Shown here: positions 36,831 to 45,839 of the stretch, piece by piece
Numbering within the stretch: the first letter of the stretch is position 1
How the letters are laid out: the number at the start of each line of letters is the position of its first letter
From: an uncultured Draconibacterium sp.
Lineage (GTDB): Bacteria > Bacteroidota > Bacteroidia > Bacteroidales > Prolixibacteraceae
DNA: 64,000 bases
NCBI RefSeq assembly: GCF_963676735.1
Contig: NZ_OY781464.1
Location: 1,521,001-1,585,000 of the forward strand
Direction: 5' to 3'
The notes under the pieces: model-generated
What the model was told of the DNA's origin: nothing
What the model saw: only the letters and a program-made list of their open reading frames with translations
Databases searched by the model: none
Translations under genes and position numbers: made by a program

Positions 36831-38374
36831 ATAACAAAATAGAAATGAAACATATTCAACAAATAGTATTCTTGTTTTTGGCATTTACCATCCCATTTGA
36901 AACCTATGCCAAGTCACAAGACAAACCCAACATCATTTTTTTAATGACCGACGACCAGCGTTGGGATAACATGGGCTGTTATGGTAGGTCCGAGTTCAAC
37001 ACTCCCAATATCGATAAATTGGCAGAGCAGGGTGTTATTTTCGACAAGGCATATTATGCCGTCGCAATATGTATGCCTAGTCGCGTAACCATGATGACGG
37101 GGCGTTACAATTCGAATCACCGTGTTGGATTTGTGGCTCCCGACGACTATACCTTGTCGCAAGCTGTTTTTGAAAAGGGCTATCCCGCTTTATTAAAAAA
37201 TGCAGGTTACCGTACTGGTTTTATCGGTAAAGTTGGCTTTACCGTTACCGTAGAAGCAACGAGGCCAAGTACTCCCAAAGAACATTTCTACAAAAAACAC
37301 ATGGGTGAAATCTTCGATTTTTTTGCAGGCACCGAAACCCATGATAGAAATGGCATGGTTACCTGGTCGGAAGATAATGAAGCTCTGGAAGCAATTTTTA
37401 AAGAGGGACGTGAAAATTCGGGACGAACTCTACGAACCGGTGAAGCCATGTTGCGCTTTTTAGATACGCAACCTGATGATCAACCGTTCTGCCTTTCAGT
37501 AAGTTTTTATGCGGTTAAGCACGACAATAACAGAGATGTTTATATGCCGCATTTCGAGTACTACAAAGATTTTAATATGTCGGTGCCTGAAAATTGGGAG
37601 GAAGACAATACCGATGATTTACCAAAAGTGGTGGTCGAAAATGCCCGGGGGGTGCGTTTACATGCCCAGCGTACATCAACACCCGAACTTTATCAGCGCC
37701 AGGTCCGTAGGTTTGCAACACAAGCCTATTCTGTAGACGAGCAAGTTGGACTATTGCTTGAAAAGTTGAAAGAAAAAGAAATGTTGGAAAATACCATCAT
37801 TATCTACACCAGCGATAACGGGCGTTTTCAGGGCTCACACGGACTTTTTGATAAGTGTTTACTATACGAAGAATCGGTGAAAGCACCTCTGATTGTATAC
37901 GATGGTCGTGTTCCCGAACATAAACGTGGGTATAGAGAAGATGCTTTAATCTCATCGGTTGATATGGCACCAACGATTCTCTCGCTTGCCGGAATTGAAG
38001 TACCAGAAGGTGTTCAGGGCAGAGATTTTAGTGGAGTTTTGGATAAAACGCAAGATATGAGCCAATGGCGCGATGCTGTTTTTATGGAGGACCTCTTTTT
38101 GGTGGATATGTTTCAAGAACGATACAAGCAAAATGTAGATGAAATTAACCAAAAGCTGATTGACGAAAACAAATCTTATCGCAGTCATGGCATACGAACC
38201 GATCGGTACAAATATTTTGTGTACTATGAGCACGATCCTAAAATTGAGGAATTATTCGATTTGGAGCACGACCCATTAGAACAGAATAACTTAGCAAACA
38301 GTTCGGCGCATTCAGAGCTTTTAAAGAAGTTGCGTAAGCAGACTGAGGAACTGTATCGGGAGGCTATTCGATAA
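36827..38374 (+). CDS. S1-family sulfatase (CxPSR type)
   Basis: A sulfatase of about 515 residues that removes sulfate esters from the glycan. I prefer the ATG at 36827: it forms an ATGA overlap with the upstream stop and lies 6 bases after a GGAGG motif, which is a rare clear ribosome-binding site in this genome; starts at 36821 or 36845 are possible. The formylglycine motif CMPSRVTMMTGR (Cys82 with this start) and the metal-binding MTDDQRWDNMGCYG are intact. Later blocks include SVDEQVGLLLEKL and IYTSDNGRFQGSHGLFDK. The signal peptide ends near FETYA. It resembles iduronate-sulfatase-like S1 members. It is the first of five sulfatases. Confidence 0.93.
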   Translation: MNNKIEMKHIQQIVFLFLAFTIPFETYAKSQDKPNIIFLMTDDQRWDNMGCYGRSEFNTPNIDKLAEQGVIFDKAYYAVAICMPSRVTMMTGRYNSNHRVGFVAPDDYTLSQAVFEKGYPALLKNAGYRTGFIGKVGFTVTVEATRPSTPKEHFYKKHMGEIFDFFAGTETHDRNGMVTWSEDNEALEAIFKEGRENSGRTLRTGEAMLRFLDTQPDDQPFCLSVSFYAVKHDNNRDVYMPHFEYYKDFNMSVPENWEEDNTDDLPKVVVENARGVRLHAQRTSTPELYQRQVRRFATQAYSVDEQVGLLLEKLKEKEMLENTIIIYTSDNGRFQGSHGLFDKCLLYEESVKAPLIVYDGRVPEHKRGYREDALISSVDMAPTILSLAGIEVPEGVQGRDFSGVLDKTQDMSQWRDAVFMEDLFLVDMFQERYKQNVDEINQKLIDENKSYRSHGIRTDRYKYFVYYEHDPKIEELFDLEHDPLEQNNLANSSAHSELLKKLRKQTEELYREAIR

Positions 38375-38409
38375 AAGGTATTTGTAAAACTGAATAATAT
38401 TTAGAAAAA

Positions 38410-40434
38410 ATGAAAAAGTTAAGAATTATATCAATTCAATTGGCATTACTTTTCTTATTAATGTTTTGCTTAAATGCCTGCCATCAGGAGTCTTCAATAC
38501 ATATTTCTCCAACCGGCAATGACAATAACAAGGGTACAGCAAACAAGCCAGTTGCAAGTATTGAAAAAGCTAATCTCTTGGTTCAAGAGAAGATGAAACA
38601 AGGTGAGAAGGACACCATTCGGGTAATATTCCACGAAGGAACTTATCGCTTAAACAAAGGAATCGTATTGGATACTGATGAATCTGGAACAGAAGAATCA
38701 CCAGTAATCTATCAAAGTAAAAAGGGAGAAAAAGTTATCATTTCTGGCGCTATTCCAATTACAGATTTCAGCTCACTTTCCAAAGATCATTTTTTGTATA
38801 AGAAAAATCCTGAAATTGGAACTAAGATTATTGAGATTGATCTAACAAAAACCAGCTTGTCAACATTTAATAAGATTAAACTAGCAGGTTTTGATGGTAG
38901 TGAAAAGTCGGGTTCTTACACCTTAAGAGAACTCTACTTTAACGGAAAGTCTATGCCACTTTCCAGGTGGCCAAATGAAGGCTATATCAATTACATACGT
39001 GCAGTAACAGACTCATCGGAAACAATAGCGAAAACAGGTATTGTTTATAACGATGAGCATATTTCCGGCTGGAAACAAGAACCAAATATATTACTACATG
39101 GTTACTGGACTAAATTGTGGGACGATGCCTACGAGCATGTTGCTAAAATTGATACAACAAATCAAATTATTTGGCTAACTCCACCGTACAACAAATATTA
39201 CTTTTCCAAGAACAAACCTTTTGCCGCGCGCAATGTAATATCAGAAATTGATGAACCAGGAGAGTGGGCTTACGATGACCCAAATAAAAAAATCTATTTC
39301 TATCCTCCTGAAGATATCACAAAGGCATCCCTGGAGCTTTCTGTTTGCGAAACGCCCCTGCTTCAAATTAATAATGCATCATGGATTACAGTTGAGGGAA
39401 TTCATTTTCAGAATGGCGCCGGGAATGGCATGGTAATTAATAATAGCAGTCATGTAAATATCCTCGATTGTGAAATAAATGGATTCGCAAGAGATGGTAT
39501 TTTAATGAATGATGGACAAAACAATAACATCGCTTCATGCCATATTTATGATATGGGGCGCGGTGGTATTAAAGTATCAGGAGGCAATAGAGAAACTTTT
39601 GAAAAAGCTGATTTTATTATTGATAATTGCCATATCCATGATTTATCGAGAATTGATCGCACCTATACTCCAGGAGTAGTCCTTAGTGGAGTCGGTTCTA
39701 CTTTAAAGCATTGTAAGTTTCATGACATACCAAGCAGTGCCATTCGAGTAGGAGGAAACGATCACATCATTGAATACAATGAAATGTTTGATGTTGTTAC
39801 GGAGTCTGATGATCAGGGTGCTATTGATATGTACGGCGATCCTACTTACAGAGGCAATGTATTTCGTTACAATTACATTCATGATACAGGACCTCAAGGT
39901 AATCATGGGGTTGATGCTCATGTTGGCAGAGGAGGTATCCGATTTGATGATGCCATATCAGGAAATTTTGTTTACTCCAATGTATTCAAAAATTGCTCTG
40001 GTGGCTTGTTGGGAGCAATGCAAATACATGGAGGTAGTGACAACTTAATTTGGAACAATATATTTTATCAATGCCATGCTGGAGTCTCCTTTACTGTTAT
40101 GAACCAAGAACGTTGGGACAGAGTGACTACCAGACATATTAAAGCCTTTGAGAAAAACAGATTCTTGTATATATCAAGGTATCCTAACTTGGTAAATTTA
40201 TCTTTGGAGATGGAAAATAATGCCGTCATTCAGAACATCTTAATAGAGTGTGATAATACTACTTTGCGTATGCCGGAATTGGTAACTTTAGAACAAAATC
40301 TGGTAATTGACAAAAACAGGAAATTCCCCGATTTGGAAGCAAATGCATATTCCATTAAGGACATCAATATTGGAGCAGATAAAATCAAGTTTGAACCCAT
40401 TCCTTTTGAAAAAATTGGATTGAGAAATAAGTAG
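38410..40434 (+). CDS. GH141-like right-handed beta-helix lipoprotein
   Basis: A 674-residue lipoprotein (Cys24) built like GH141 and related beta-helix PUL enzymes. The N-terminus has IHISPTGNDNNKGTANKPVASIEKAN and IRVIFHEGTYRLNKGI, followed by KVIISGAIPI and the segment LYFNGKSMPLSRWPNEGYI. The helix follows with NILDCEINGFARDGILMNDGQNNNIASCHIYDMGRGGI and later VGRGGIRFDDAISGNFVYSNVF. It is a paralogue of the 792-residue protein at 11173 but lacks the PDZ tail. Its coding sequence looks richer in A and T than its neighbours, perhaps a separate acquisition. It is the last gene before a 235-base gap. Confidence 0.72.
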   Translation: MKKLRIISIQLALLFLLMFCLNACHQESSIHISPTGNDNNKGTANKPVASIEKANLLVQEKMKQGEKDTIRVIFHEGTYRLNKGIVLDTDESGTEESPVIYQSKKGEKVIISGAIPITDFSSLSKDHFLYKKNPEIGTKIIEIDLTKTSLSTFNKIKLAGFDGSEKSGSYTLRELYFNGKSMPLSRWPNEGYINYIRAVTDSSETIAKTGIVYNDEHISGWKQEPNILLHGYWTKLWDDAYEHVAKIDTTNQIIWLTPPYNKYYFSKNKPFAARNVISEIDEPGEWAYDDPNKKIYFYPPEDITKASLELSVCETPLLQINNASWITVEGIHFQNGAGNGMVINNSSHVNILDCEINGFARDGILMNDGQNNNIASCHIYDMGRGGIKVSGGNRETFEKADFIIDNCHIHDLSRIDRTYTPGVVLSGVGSTLKHCKFHDIPSSAIRVGGNDHIIEYNEMFDVVTESDDQGAIDMYGDPTYRGNVFRYNYIHDTGPQGNHGVDAHVGRGGIRFDDAISGNFVYSNVFKNCSGGLLGAMQIHGGSDNLIWNNIFYQCHAGVSFTVMNQERWDRVTTRHIKAFEKNRFLYISRYPNLVNLSLEMENNAVIQNILIECDNTTLRMPELVTLEQNLVIDKNRKFPDLEANAYSIKDINIGADKIKFEPIPFEKIGLRNK

Positions 40435-40669
40435 TACAAACTAGGCATAAAAAAACATAGTGAATCTGGAATAAGAGTCTTTATTTAAGACTATTATAGC
40501 AATAAATTAGCTTTTGTCTTGCTGGGATTAGAACCGGTTCAACATCATCAATTTGGATTATTAAATCATATAAGAAAGGGAAATTGACAAAATAGATAAA
40601 GCATACTTTGGGGGGAATTGGAAAATGCTTTCTTATTAAATGTAGAAGAATTAACTAAACAATACCAAT
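40435..40669. promoter_or_regulatory. Intergenic gap with weak promoter-like motif
   Basis: This 235-base gap separates two enzyme blocks and contains no convincing gene. A small stem (AGTCTT/AAGACT, 40476-40492) could be a weak terminator. TTGACA at 40584 followed by TACTTTG at 40604-40610 partly resembles the Bacteroidetes -33/-7 promoter elements, although the TA is one base too close to TTTG. This may be an internal promoter for the GH67-like genes. Evidence is weak. Confidence 0.3.
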
Positions 40670-42784
40670 ATGAAACGAATAACCTACCTATTTATTTTAA
40701 TCCTCTTTTTCAATAGTTGCCAGCAGAAATCCGTAGGTATTGAAATATATACTGATCAGAACGTGCTCGATGAGCTCAGCTATGCAATCGAAAAATTGGA
40801 AAGCCATCAAACTGGATCGGTTGGAAGTGTTACGGTTGTAACCGATGAGAAGGAGGCCAATCTTATTTTGAGCTTCAGTCCCCAGTCCGACATCGACTCA
40901 GAAAAAAATGATGGATTTGAGTTAAGCAAATCAGATAATGGTTATCAGCTTTCGTCAGAATGTTCGCGTGGTTTACTTTATGGACTTCTTGATATTTCAG
41001 AGCAACTTTCAAACGGAGCGAGTTGGGGCGCTATTCAGGAAAAATCCATCCGTGCTCACCACGATTTTCGGGCAATTAAATTCAATCTCCCATGGTATTC
41101 ATACCGAAGTGGGGAGAACCTTGCCTTGCATACCGAGACCTGCCGTGATTTAAAATTCTGGGAGTCTTTTCTGGATATGATGGTTGAAAATAAATTCAAT
41201 GCGCTTACACTTTGGAATATGCATCCCTATATGTATATGGTTAAGTCAGAATCTTTTCCAAAAGCATCGCCGTTTACTGATGCTGAAATGGCCGAATGGG
41301 AGAAGTTTTGGAAAGGTCTTTTTAAAATGGCTAAAGACCGTGGTGTTGATACTTACGTTATAAACTGGAACATTTTTTTGCCAGAAGCATTTTCAAAGGA
41401 ATATGGAGCGGCAGATTATTCTTCCGAAACGGGCGCAGGATATTTTGGGGAAGGCGAAACCAATGAGGACATTGAAGCCTATATGCGTGAAATGGTAACC
41501 CTCACACTCAATAAATATGAGAACCTGACAGGAATAGGCCTTACCCTCGGTGAACGTATGGGAGGTATGACTTCTGAAGAAAGAAAAGATTGGGTAAATC
41601 GAACCATGATTGCAGGCTTAAAGGAAGCCGATAGAAAAGCAAGGCTGTTATATCGGGCTCCACTTTCTGCAGGAACCAATAGTGGCGGTTCGGTAAGCGA
41701 GTCTACTGAAAAGTTAACCAGAGATGCCATCGAAAACCTTGACCTGGATGATGATGTTTGGATTTCGTTTAAATTCAACTGGTCGCATGGTCACACATCT
41801 CCAAAGCTATCCATTGTACATGGCGGAATGTTAACGGATACGTATTGGGAACCCTATTCTGAGAAGTACAAAGGGGTATGGACCATGCGTAACGAGGACT
41901 TTTTTGTAATGCGTTGGGGCGACCCTGATTTTATACGCGAATTTTTGGATTTAAATAGCCAGAAATACATTGGCGGCTGTATCATTGGTTCAGAGACTTA
42001 CATTCCCGGAAAAGATTATTTCACCAAAGAGGAGCATCGTAGCTGGGATTATGCATTTGAACGTCAGTGGCTGTTTTATAAAGTTTGGGGAAGCTTATTA
42101 TATAACCGAAATATTTCGGATAGTTACTTTATTCATGCTATCGAAGAAAAATTTGAAGTGGAAGACGGGAAAGAGTTATTGGAGGCGTGGAAACTGGCAT
42201 CAAAGAATCCAAACCGCTTAGCATCGTTTTTTGGAAGCACCTGGGATGCAACGGTTTACTCCGAAGGATTCAAAACAAATGAAGGGAAATTCATTGATAT
42301 AAACACCTTTATTTCTCGAAATGTATTGGATTCGTCTTACATAAATATCGAGGATTTTGTAGCAGAGTCGTATGATAAATCAACACAGATTACACCACTT
42401 GAATTGGCTGCTGAAACCGAAAAACAATCTGCCCGGATTCTTGAAATCGTAAAGAAACAAAGAAAAAAAGGTGCATCACCAGAACTGGAAATTGAACTTA
42501 CAGACCTTGAGTTTTGGGCAAATTACGGATTTTACTTTGCTATGAAAGTAAGAGCTGGAGTTGCTTTAGAAAGTTTTAGAAAAGGAATAGATGCTAAAGG
42601 GCAACAAAAAGCTGTGGAGATTCTGACTAAGGGGCTCGGGTATTGGGTTAAAATGACCGAGCTGGCTGAAAAATACAATGTTAAGGAGATGCCTTATCAG
42701 TTTGACCAGGAGTTCTCATGGCGAAAGCACATTGTGGATGCAGAATATGATATTATGATTGCGAAAGATAACCTAATTAAATAA
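40670..42784 (+). CDS. GH67-like (alpha-glucuronidase family) protein, lipoprotein, copy 1
   Basis: A 704-residue lipoprotein (Cys17). It has a small N-terminal alpha/beta domain typical of GH67/GH20-type enzymes (QNVLDELSYAIEKLES, then GFELSKSDNGYQLSSECSRGLLYGLLDISEQL) and a barrel beginning HDFRAIKFNLPWYSYRSG. Later pieces are FNALTLWNMHPYMYMV, VDTYVINWNIFLPEAF, LTGIGLTLGERMGGMTSEERKDWV, and VWTMRNEDFFVMRWGDPDFIREF. The GLTLGERM and VWTMRNED strands contain acidic residues in plausible active-site positions. The closest named group I recall is the alpha-glucuronidase family, but it is divergent from true xylan alpha-glucuronidases. It is followed 6 bases later by a paralogue. Confidence 0.7.
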   Translation: MKRITYLFILILFFNSCQQKSVGIEIYTDQNVLDELSYAIEKLESHQTGSVGSVTVVTDEKEANLILSFSPQSDIDSEKNDGFELSKSDNGYQLSSECSRGLLYGLLDISEQLSNGASWGAIQEKSIRAHHDFRAIKFNLPWYSYRSGENLALHTETCRDLKFWESFLDMMVENKFNALTLWNMHPYMYMVKSESFPKASPFTDAEMAEWEKFWKGLFKMAKDRGVDTYVINWNIFLPEAFSKEYGAADYSSETGAGYFGEGETNEDIEAYMREMVTLTLNKYENLTGIGLTLGERMGGMTSEERKDWVNRTMIAGLKEADRKARLLYRAPLSAGTNSGGSVSESTEKLTRDAIENLDLDDDVWISFKFNWSHGHTSPKLSIVHGGMLTDTYWEPYSEKYKGVWTMRNEDFFVMRWGDPDFIREFLDLNSQKYIGGCIIGSETYIPGKDYFTKEEHRSWDYAFERQWLFYKVWGSLLYNRNISDSYFIHAIEEKFEVEDGKELLEAWKLASKNPNRLASFFGSTWDATVYSEGFKTNEGKFIDINTFISRNVLDSSYINIEDFVAESYDKSTQITPLELAAETEKQSARILEIVKKQRKKGASPELEIELTDLEFWANYGFYFAMKVRAGVALESFRKGIDAKGQQKAVEILTKGLGYWVKMTELAEKYNVKEMPYQFDQEFSWRKHIVDAEYDIMIAKDNLIK

Positions 42785-42790
42785 CGAACA

Positions 42791-44974
42791 ATGAATAAGC
42801 TAAGTAGATTTTTAAAACAATCACCGTCGATTTTAATAGTTGCATTGCTGCTTGCATTGGGCTGTACAAATTCAAAGAAGAAAGTAAGTATTTATGCTGA
42901 ATCTGATGTGCCACAACTACAGTTTGCTGTGGAGGAAATTAGAAGTCAGCTTTTAGAAAAGGGAATTGAATTTGAAATTTCCGAAGAGGACAAGGCCGAT
43001 ATTGTTTTGGCTATTTTAAGCGAACCCGGAGAAATAAAAGCGGAAGGTTTTCAGCTTTTAAAAAATGAGGACAGGATTGAAGTTTTAGGTGCCGATGCCG
43101 CCGGTGCAATGTATGGCGGTCTTGAGCTATCCGAACAAATTCGAATAGGTGGATTGGATGGAGTTCAAGAGAAGACCATCAATCCATATATGGAACGGCG
43201 GGGAACAAAATTCAATATTCCATTGGATGTGCGAACTCCAAGTTATACCGATGTTTCGGACGTGGCTCAAAAAAACATTGCCGAAATGTGGAACTTCGAT
43301 TTCTGGAAGGAATACATCGACAATTTAGCACGTTACCGATACAATTATATCTCGCTTTGGAACCTCCATCCTTTTCCATCAATGGTGCGGGTTCCCGGTT
43401 TTGAAGACGTTGCTTTGGACGATGTGTTGCGTTCAACCCATCAGTTCGACGAACATTACAATACCAATGGGTGGGGATTCTGCTCACCGGAAATATTGGC
43501 CAATCCCGATACTTTAATTAAAATCTCCATGGATGAGAAAATCGAGTTTTGGAAAAAGGTAATGGCTTATGGCAAAAGCCGAAACATTGATTTTTATGTG
43601 GTTACCTGGAATATTTTTGTGCATGGTGCCAAAGGTAAATACGGCATAACCGATCGGGCGGAAAATCCGGTGACCACAGATTATTTCAGAAAAAGTGTGA
43701 AACAAATGTTTGTGACTTATCCTGATTTGGCAGGAATTGGTTTGACCACCGGTGAAAATATGTACGATTATTCGTTCGAAGAGAAAGAAAATTGGGCTTT
43801 GGAAACATACGGGAAAGGAGTGTTGGATGCAGCAGCCGAAATGCCCGATCGGAAATTTACCTTTATCCATCGTCAGCACATGGCAGCTGCCGATAAGATA
43901 TCGGAAGTGTTTAAACCACTTATCGACAATGAAAACATTGAATTTATTTTCAGTTTTAAATATGCCAAGGCGCATGTAATGAGTGCAACAGAGCAGCCGT
44001 ATCACACCGAATTTGTAAAAAATTTGGAAGAACACGGTGGTTTAAAAACCATTTGGACTTTGCGAAACGACGATAATTTTTATTACCGCTGGGGAGCGCC
44101 CGATTTTGTGCGCGAGTTCATTAAAAATATTCCGCACAATGTTTCGCGTGGATATTATTATGGCTCCGACCAGTGGGTTTGGGGGCGCGAATTTACCAGT
44201 AAAAACCCTGAAATCCCCCGCCAAATAGAAATTGTAAAACATTGGTACCACTGGATGATGTGGGGGCGTTTAGGTTACGATCCCAATATGACAAACGATG
44301 AGTTTGTGGCGATTTTGCAAGCCCGCTATCCCGGAGTAGATGCCTGGAAATTATTTACAGCCTGGCAGGAAGCTTCCATGACGTATCCTACTACTACTGG
44401 CTTTCACTGGGGGTCGCTCGATTTTATGTGGTATATCGAAGGTTGTAAGGGACGAGAGCAATTCACAAAAACCGAGACTGAATTTCATGATGTAAATTGT
44501 TTTATCGATGTTAAACCCCATCAGCTTGCAGGGTTTCAATATATCCCCGATTATGTAAAGATGACTATTGCCGGGGAAAGTACAGACCTGAAAACTCCGC
44601 TTGAAGTGGCTCAAATGCTCCATCAAAGTGCTGATAATGCTTTATCGCTTTTGCAAGATCTGAATTCAGGCGATAATCGGGAGTTGGAACTAACTTTACA
44701 CGACCTTAAAACAATGAGCTTACTTGGCAAATATTACGCCCATAAAATTGCAGGTTCAACACATTTGGCTATGTATCGCGAAACCAAAGACAAGAAGTTT
44801 CAAACCCAATCTGTAGCAGAATTGGAAGAAGCATTGAAATTTTGGAAAATTTATACCGAAACAGCCATGCAGGAACACATTAATCCAATTTGGACCAACC
44901 GTGTGGGTTACGTCGATTGGGTAAAAGCAATTGAGTGGGCAAAGCAGGATATTGAAATAGCAAAATCGAATTAA
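42791..44974 (+). CDS. GH67-like (alpha-glucuronidase family) protein, lipoprotein, copy 2
   Basis: A 727-residue lipoprotein (Cys25) clearly related to the preceding gene along its whole length. Matching segments include RRGTKFNIPLDVRTPSYTD, YNYISLWNLHPFPSMVRV, IDFYVVTWNIFVHGAKGKYGITD, LAGIGLTTGENMYDYSFEEKENWA, and IWTLRNDDNFYYRWGAPDFVREF. The equivalent of GERM is GENM, so the acidic residue is kept. The two copies have drifted apart considerably, so they probably cleave different linkages or act in sequence. A uronic-acid substrate is suggested only by family resemblance. Confidence 0.7.
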   Translation: MNKLSRFLKQSPSILIVALLLALGCTNSKKKVSIYAESDVPQLQFAVEEIRSQLLEKGIEFEISEEDKADIVLAILSEPGEIKAEGFQLLKNEDRIEVLGADAAGAMYGGLELSEQIRIGGLDGVQEKTINPYMERRGTKFNIPLDVRTPSYTDVSDVAQKNIAEMWNFDFWKEYIDNLARYRYNYISLWNLHPFPSMVRVPGFEDVALDDVLRSTHQFDEHYNTNGWGFCSPEILANPDTLIKISMDEKIEFWKKVMAYGKSRNIDFYVVTWNIFVHGAKGKYGITDRAENPVTTDYFRKSVKQMFVTYPDLAGIGLTTGENMYDYSFEEKENWALETYGKGVLDAAAEMPDRKFTFIHRQHMAAADKISEVFKPLIDNENIEFIFSFKYAKAHVMSATEQPYHTEFVKNLEEHGGLKTIWTLRNDDNFYYRWGAPDFVREFIKNIPHNVSRGYYYGSDQWVWGREFTSKNPEIPRQIEIVKHWYHWMMWGRLGYDPNMTNDEFVAILQARYPGVDAWKLFTAWQEASMTYPTTTGFHWGSLDFMWYIEGCKGREQFTKTETEFHDVNCFIDVKPHQLAGFQYIPDYVKMTIAGESTDLKTPLEVAQMLHQSADNALSLLQDLNSGDNRELELTLHDLKTMSLLGKYYAHKIAGSTHLAMYRETKDKKFQTQSVAELEEALKFWKIYTETAMQEHINPIWTNRVGYVDWVKAIEWAKQDIEIAKSN

Positions 44975-44995
44975 CAATCAAAAAAAATAAAAAAT

Positions 44996-45811
44996 ATGAA
45001 AACTAAAATTACAGTAATTCTGTCTATCGTAGCACTAATCGTTCTTTCGTCAACAGCACCTTTATCCGCACAAAACAATAAAGGTTTTGTAAAACTTTTT
45101 AATGGCGAAAACTGGGATGGCTGGCACCTTAAACTGAAAAATGGAGATGATGCTTTGGCAGAAAAAGTTTATGCCATAGAAGATGGAATGGTGCATGTTT
45201 TTAACGATGAGTTTCCGGATGAATATAATTTGAACACAGGTGAGAATGCAACCCACGGCTTGTTTTATACCAACAAAAATTACAGCAAATATATTCTGAG
45301 GTTCGAATATAAATGGGGTAGTAAAATTGCCAATAACTTCGATGAATGGCAGTACGATGCAGGGTGTTATTACCATGTTTTCGACGATCAAATATGGCCA
45401 AAGGGTATCGAGTACCAGGTGCGTTACAATCATATTACAAATAAAAACCACACCGGCGATTTTTGGGCAGCAAGCACCCATCTCGACTGGACTTCTACCG
45501 CCGACACTACTTCGTTTCTTTTACCTAAAGATGGTGGTATAAATGCTGGTCGGAAAAAGAACGAATTGTATGGTTATGCCAAAGCCAAATACAATGCATT
45601 AAATAACAAGTGGAACAAATGCGAAGTAATTGTTATGGGCGATAAATATACCATTCATAAATTAAATGGTGTTATTGTTAATATGGGAACAAATCTCTCG
45701 CACAGCGAAGGGATGATCGGATTTCAGTCGGAAACAGCTGAGATTTTCTATCGCAACATCGAAATTAAAGAGTTCGATGAAATTATTCCAATTGAAGAGT
45801 TTGTGAAGTAG
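44996..45811 (+). CDS. DUF1080 (3-keto-disaccharide hydrolase type) protein
   Basis: A secreted 271-residue jelly-roll protein of the DUF1080 type (signal peptide ending near LSAQ). It begins with the family pattern GFVKLFNGENWDGWHLK and contains HGLFYTNKNYSKYILRFEYKWG, DAGCYYHVFDDQIWPKGIEYQVR, NKWNKCEVIVMGDKYTIHKLNGVIVN and GMIGFQSETAEIFYRNIEIKEF. Some DUF1080 proteins hydrolyse 3-keto-glycosides after an oxidoreductase step; others may only bind glycans. A FAD oxidoreductase and a ThuA-like protein are also in the locus, which makes a keto-sugar route worth considering. It starts 21 bases after the GH67-like gene. Confidence 0.8.
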   Translation: MKTKITVILSIVALIVLSSTAPLSAQNNKGFVKLFNGENWDGWHLKLKNGDDALAEKVYAIEDGMVHVFNDEFPDEYNLNTGENATHGLFYTNKNYSKYILRFEYKWGSKIANNFDEWQYDAGCYYHVFDDQIWPKGIEYQVRYNHITNKNHTGDFWAASTHLDWTSTADTTSFLLPKDGGINAGRKKNELYGYAKAKYNALNNKWNKCEVIVMGDKYTIHKLNGVIVNMGTNLSHSEGMIGFQSETAEIFYRNIEIKEFDEIIPIEEFVK

Positions 45812-45839
45812 TAAATTGAAGAGAATAAAGTATATCATC

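Noticed and set aside
36821..36844. Earlier sulfatase start at 36821
   Set aside because: GGAGG would abut the start codon. The ATG at 36827 has better spacing and forms an ATGA overlap.
43514..44035. Antisense open frame of 173 codons within the second GH67-like gene
   Set aside because: Cys/His/Phe-rich composition typical of a shadow frame, and fully inside a well-supported gene.
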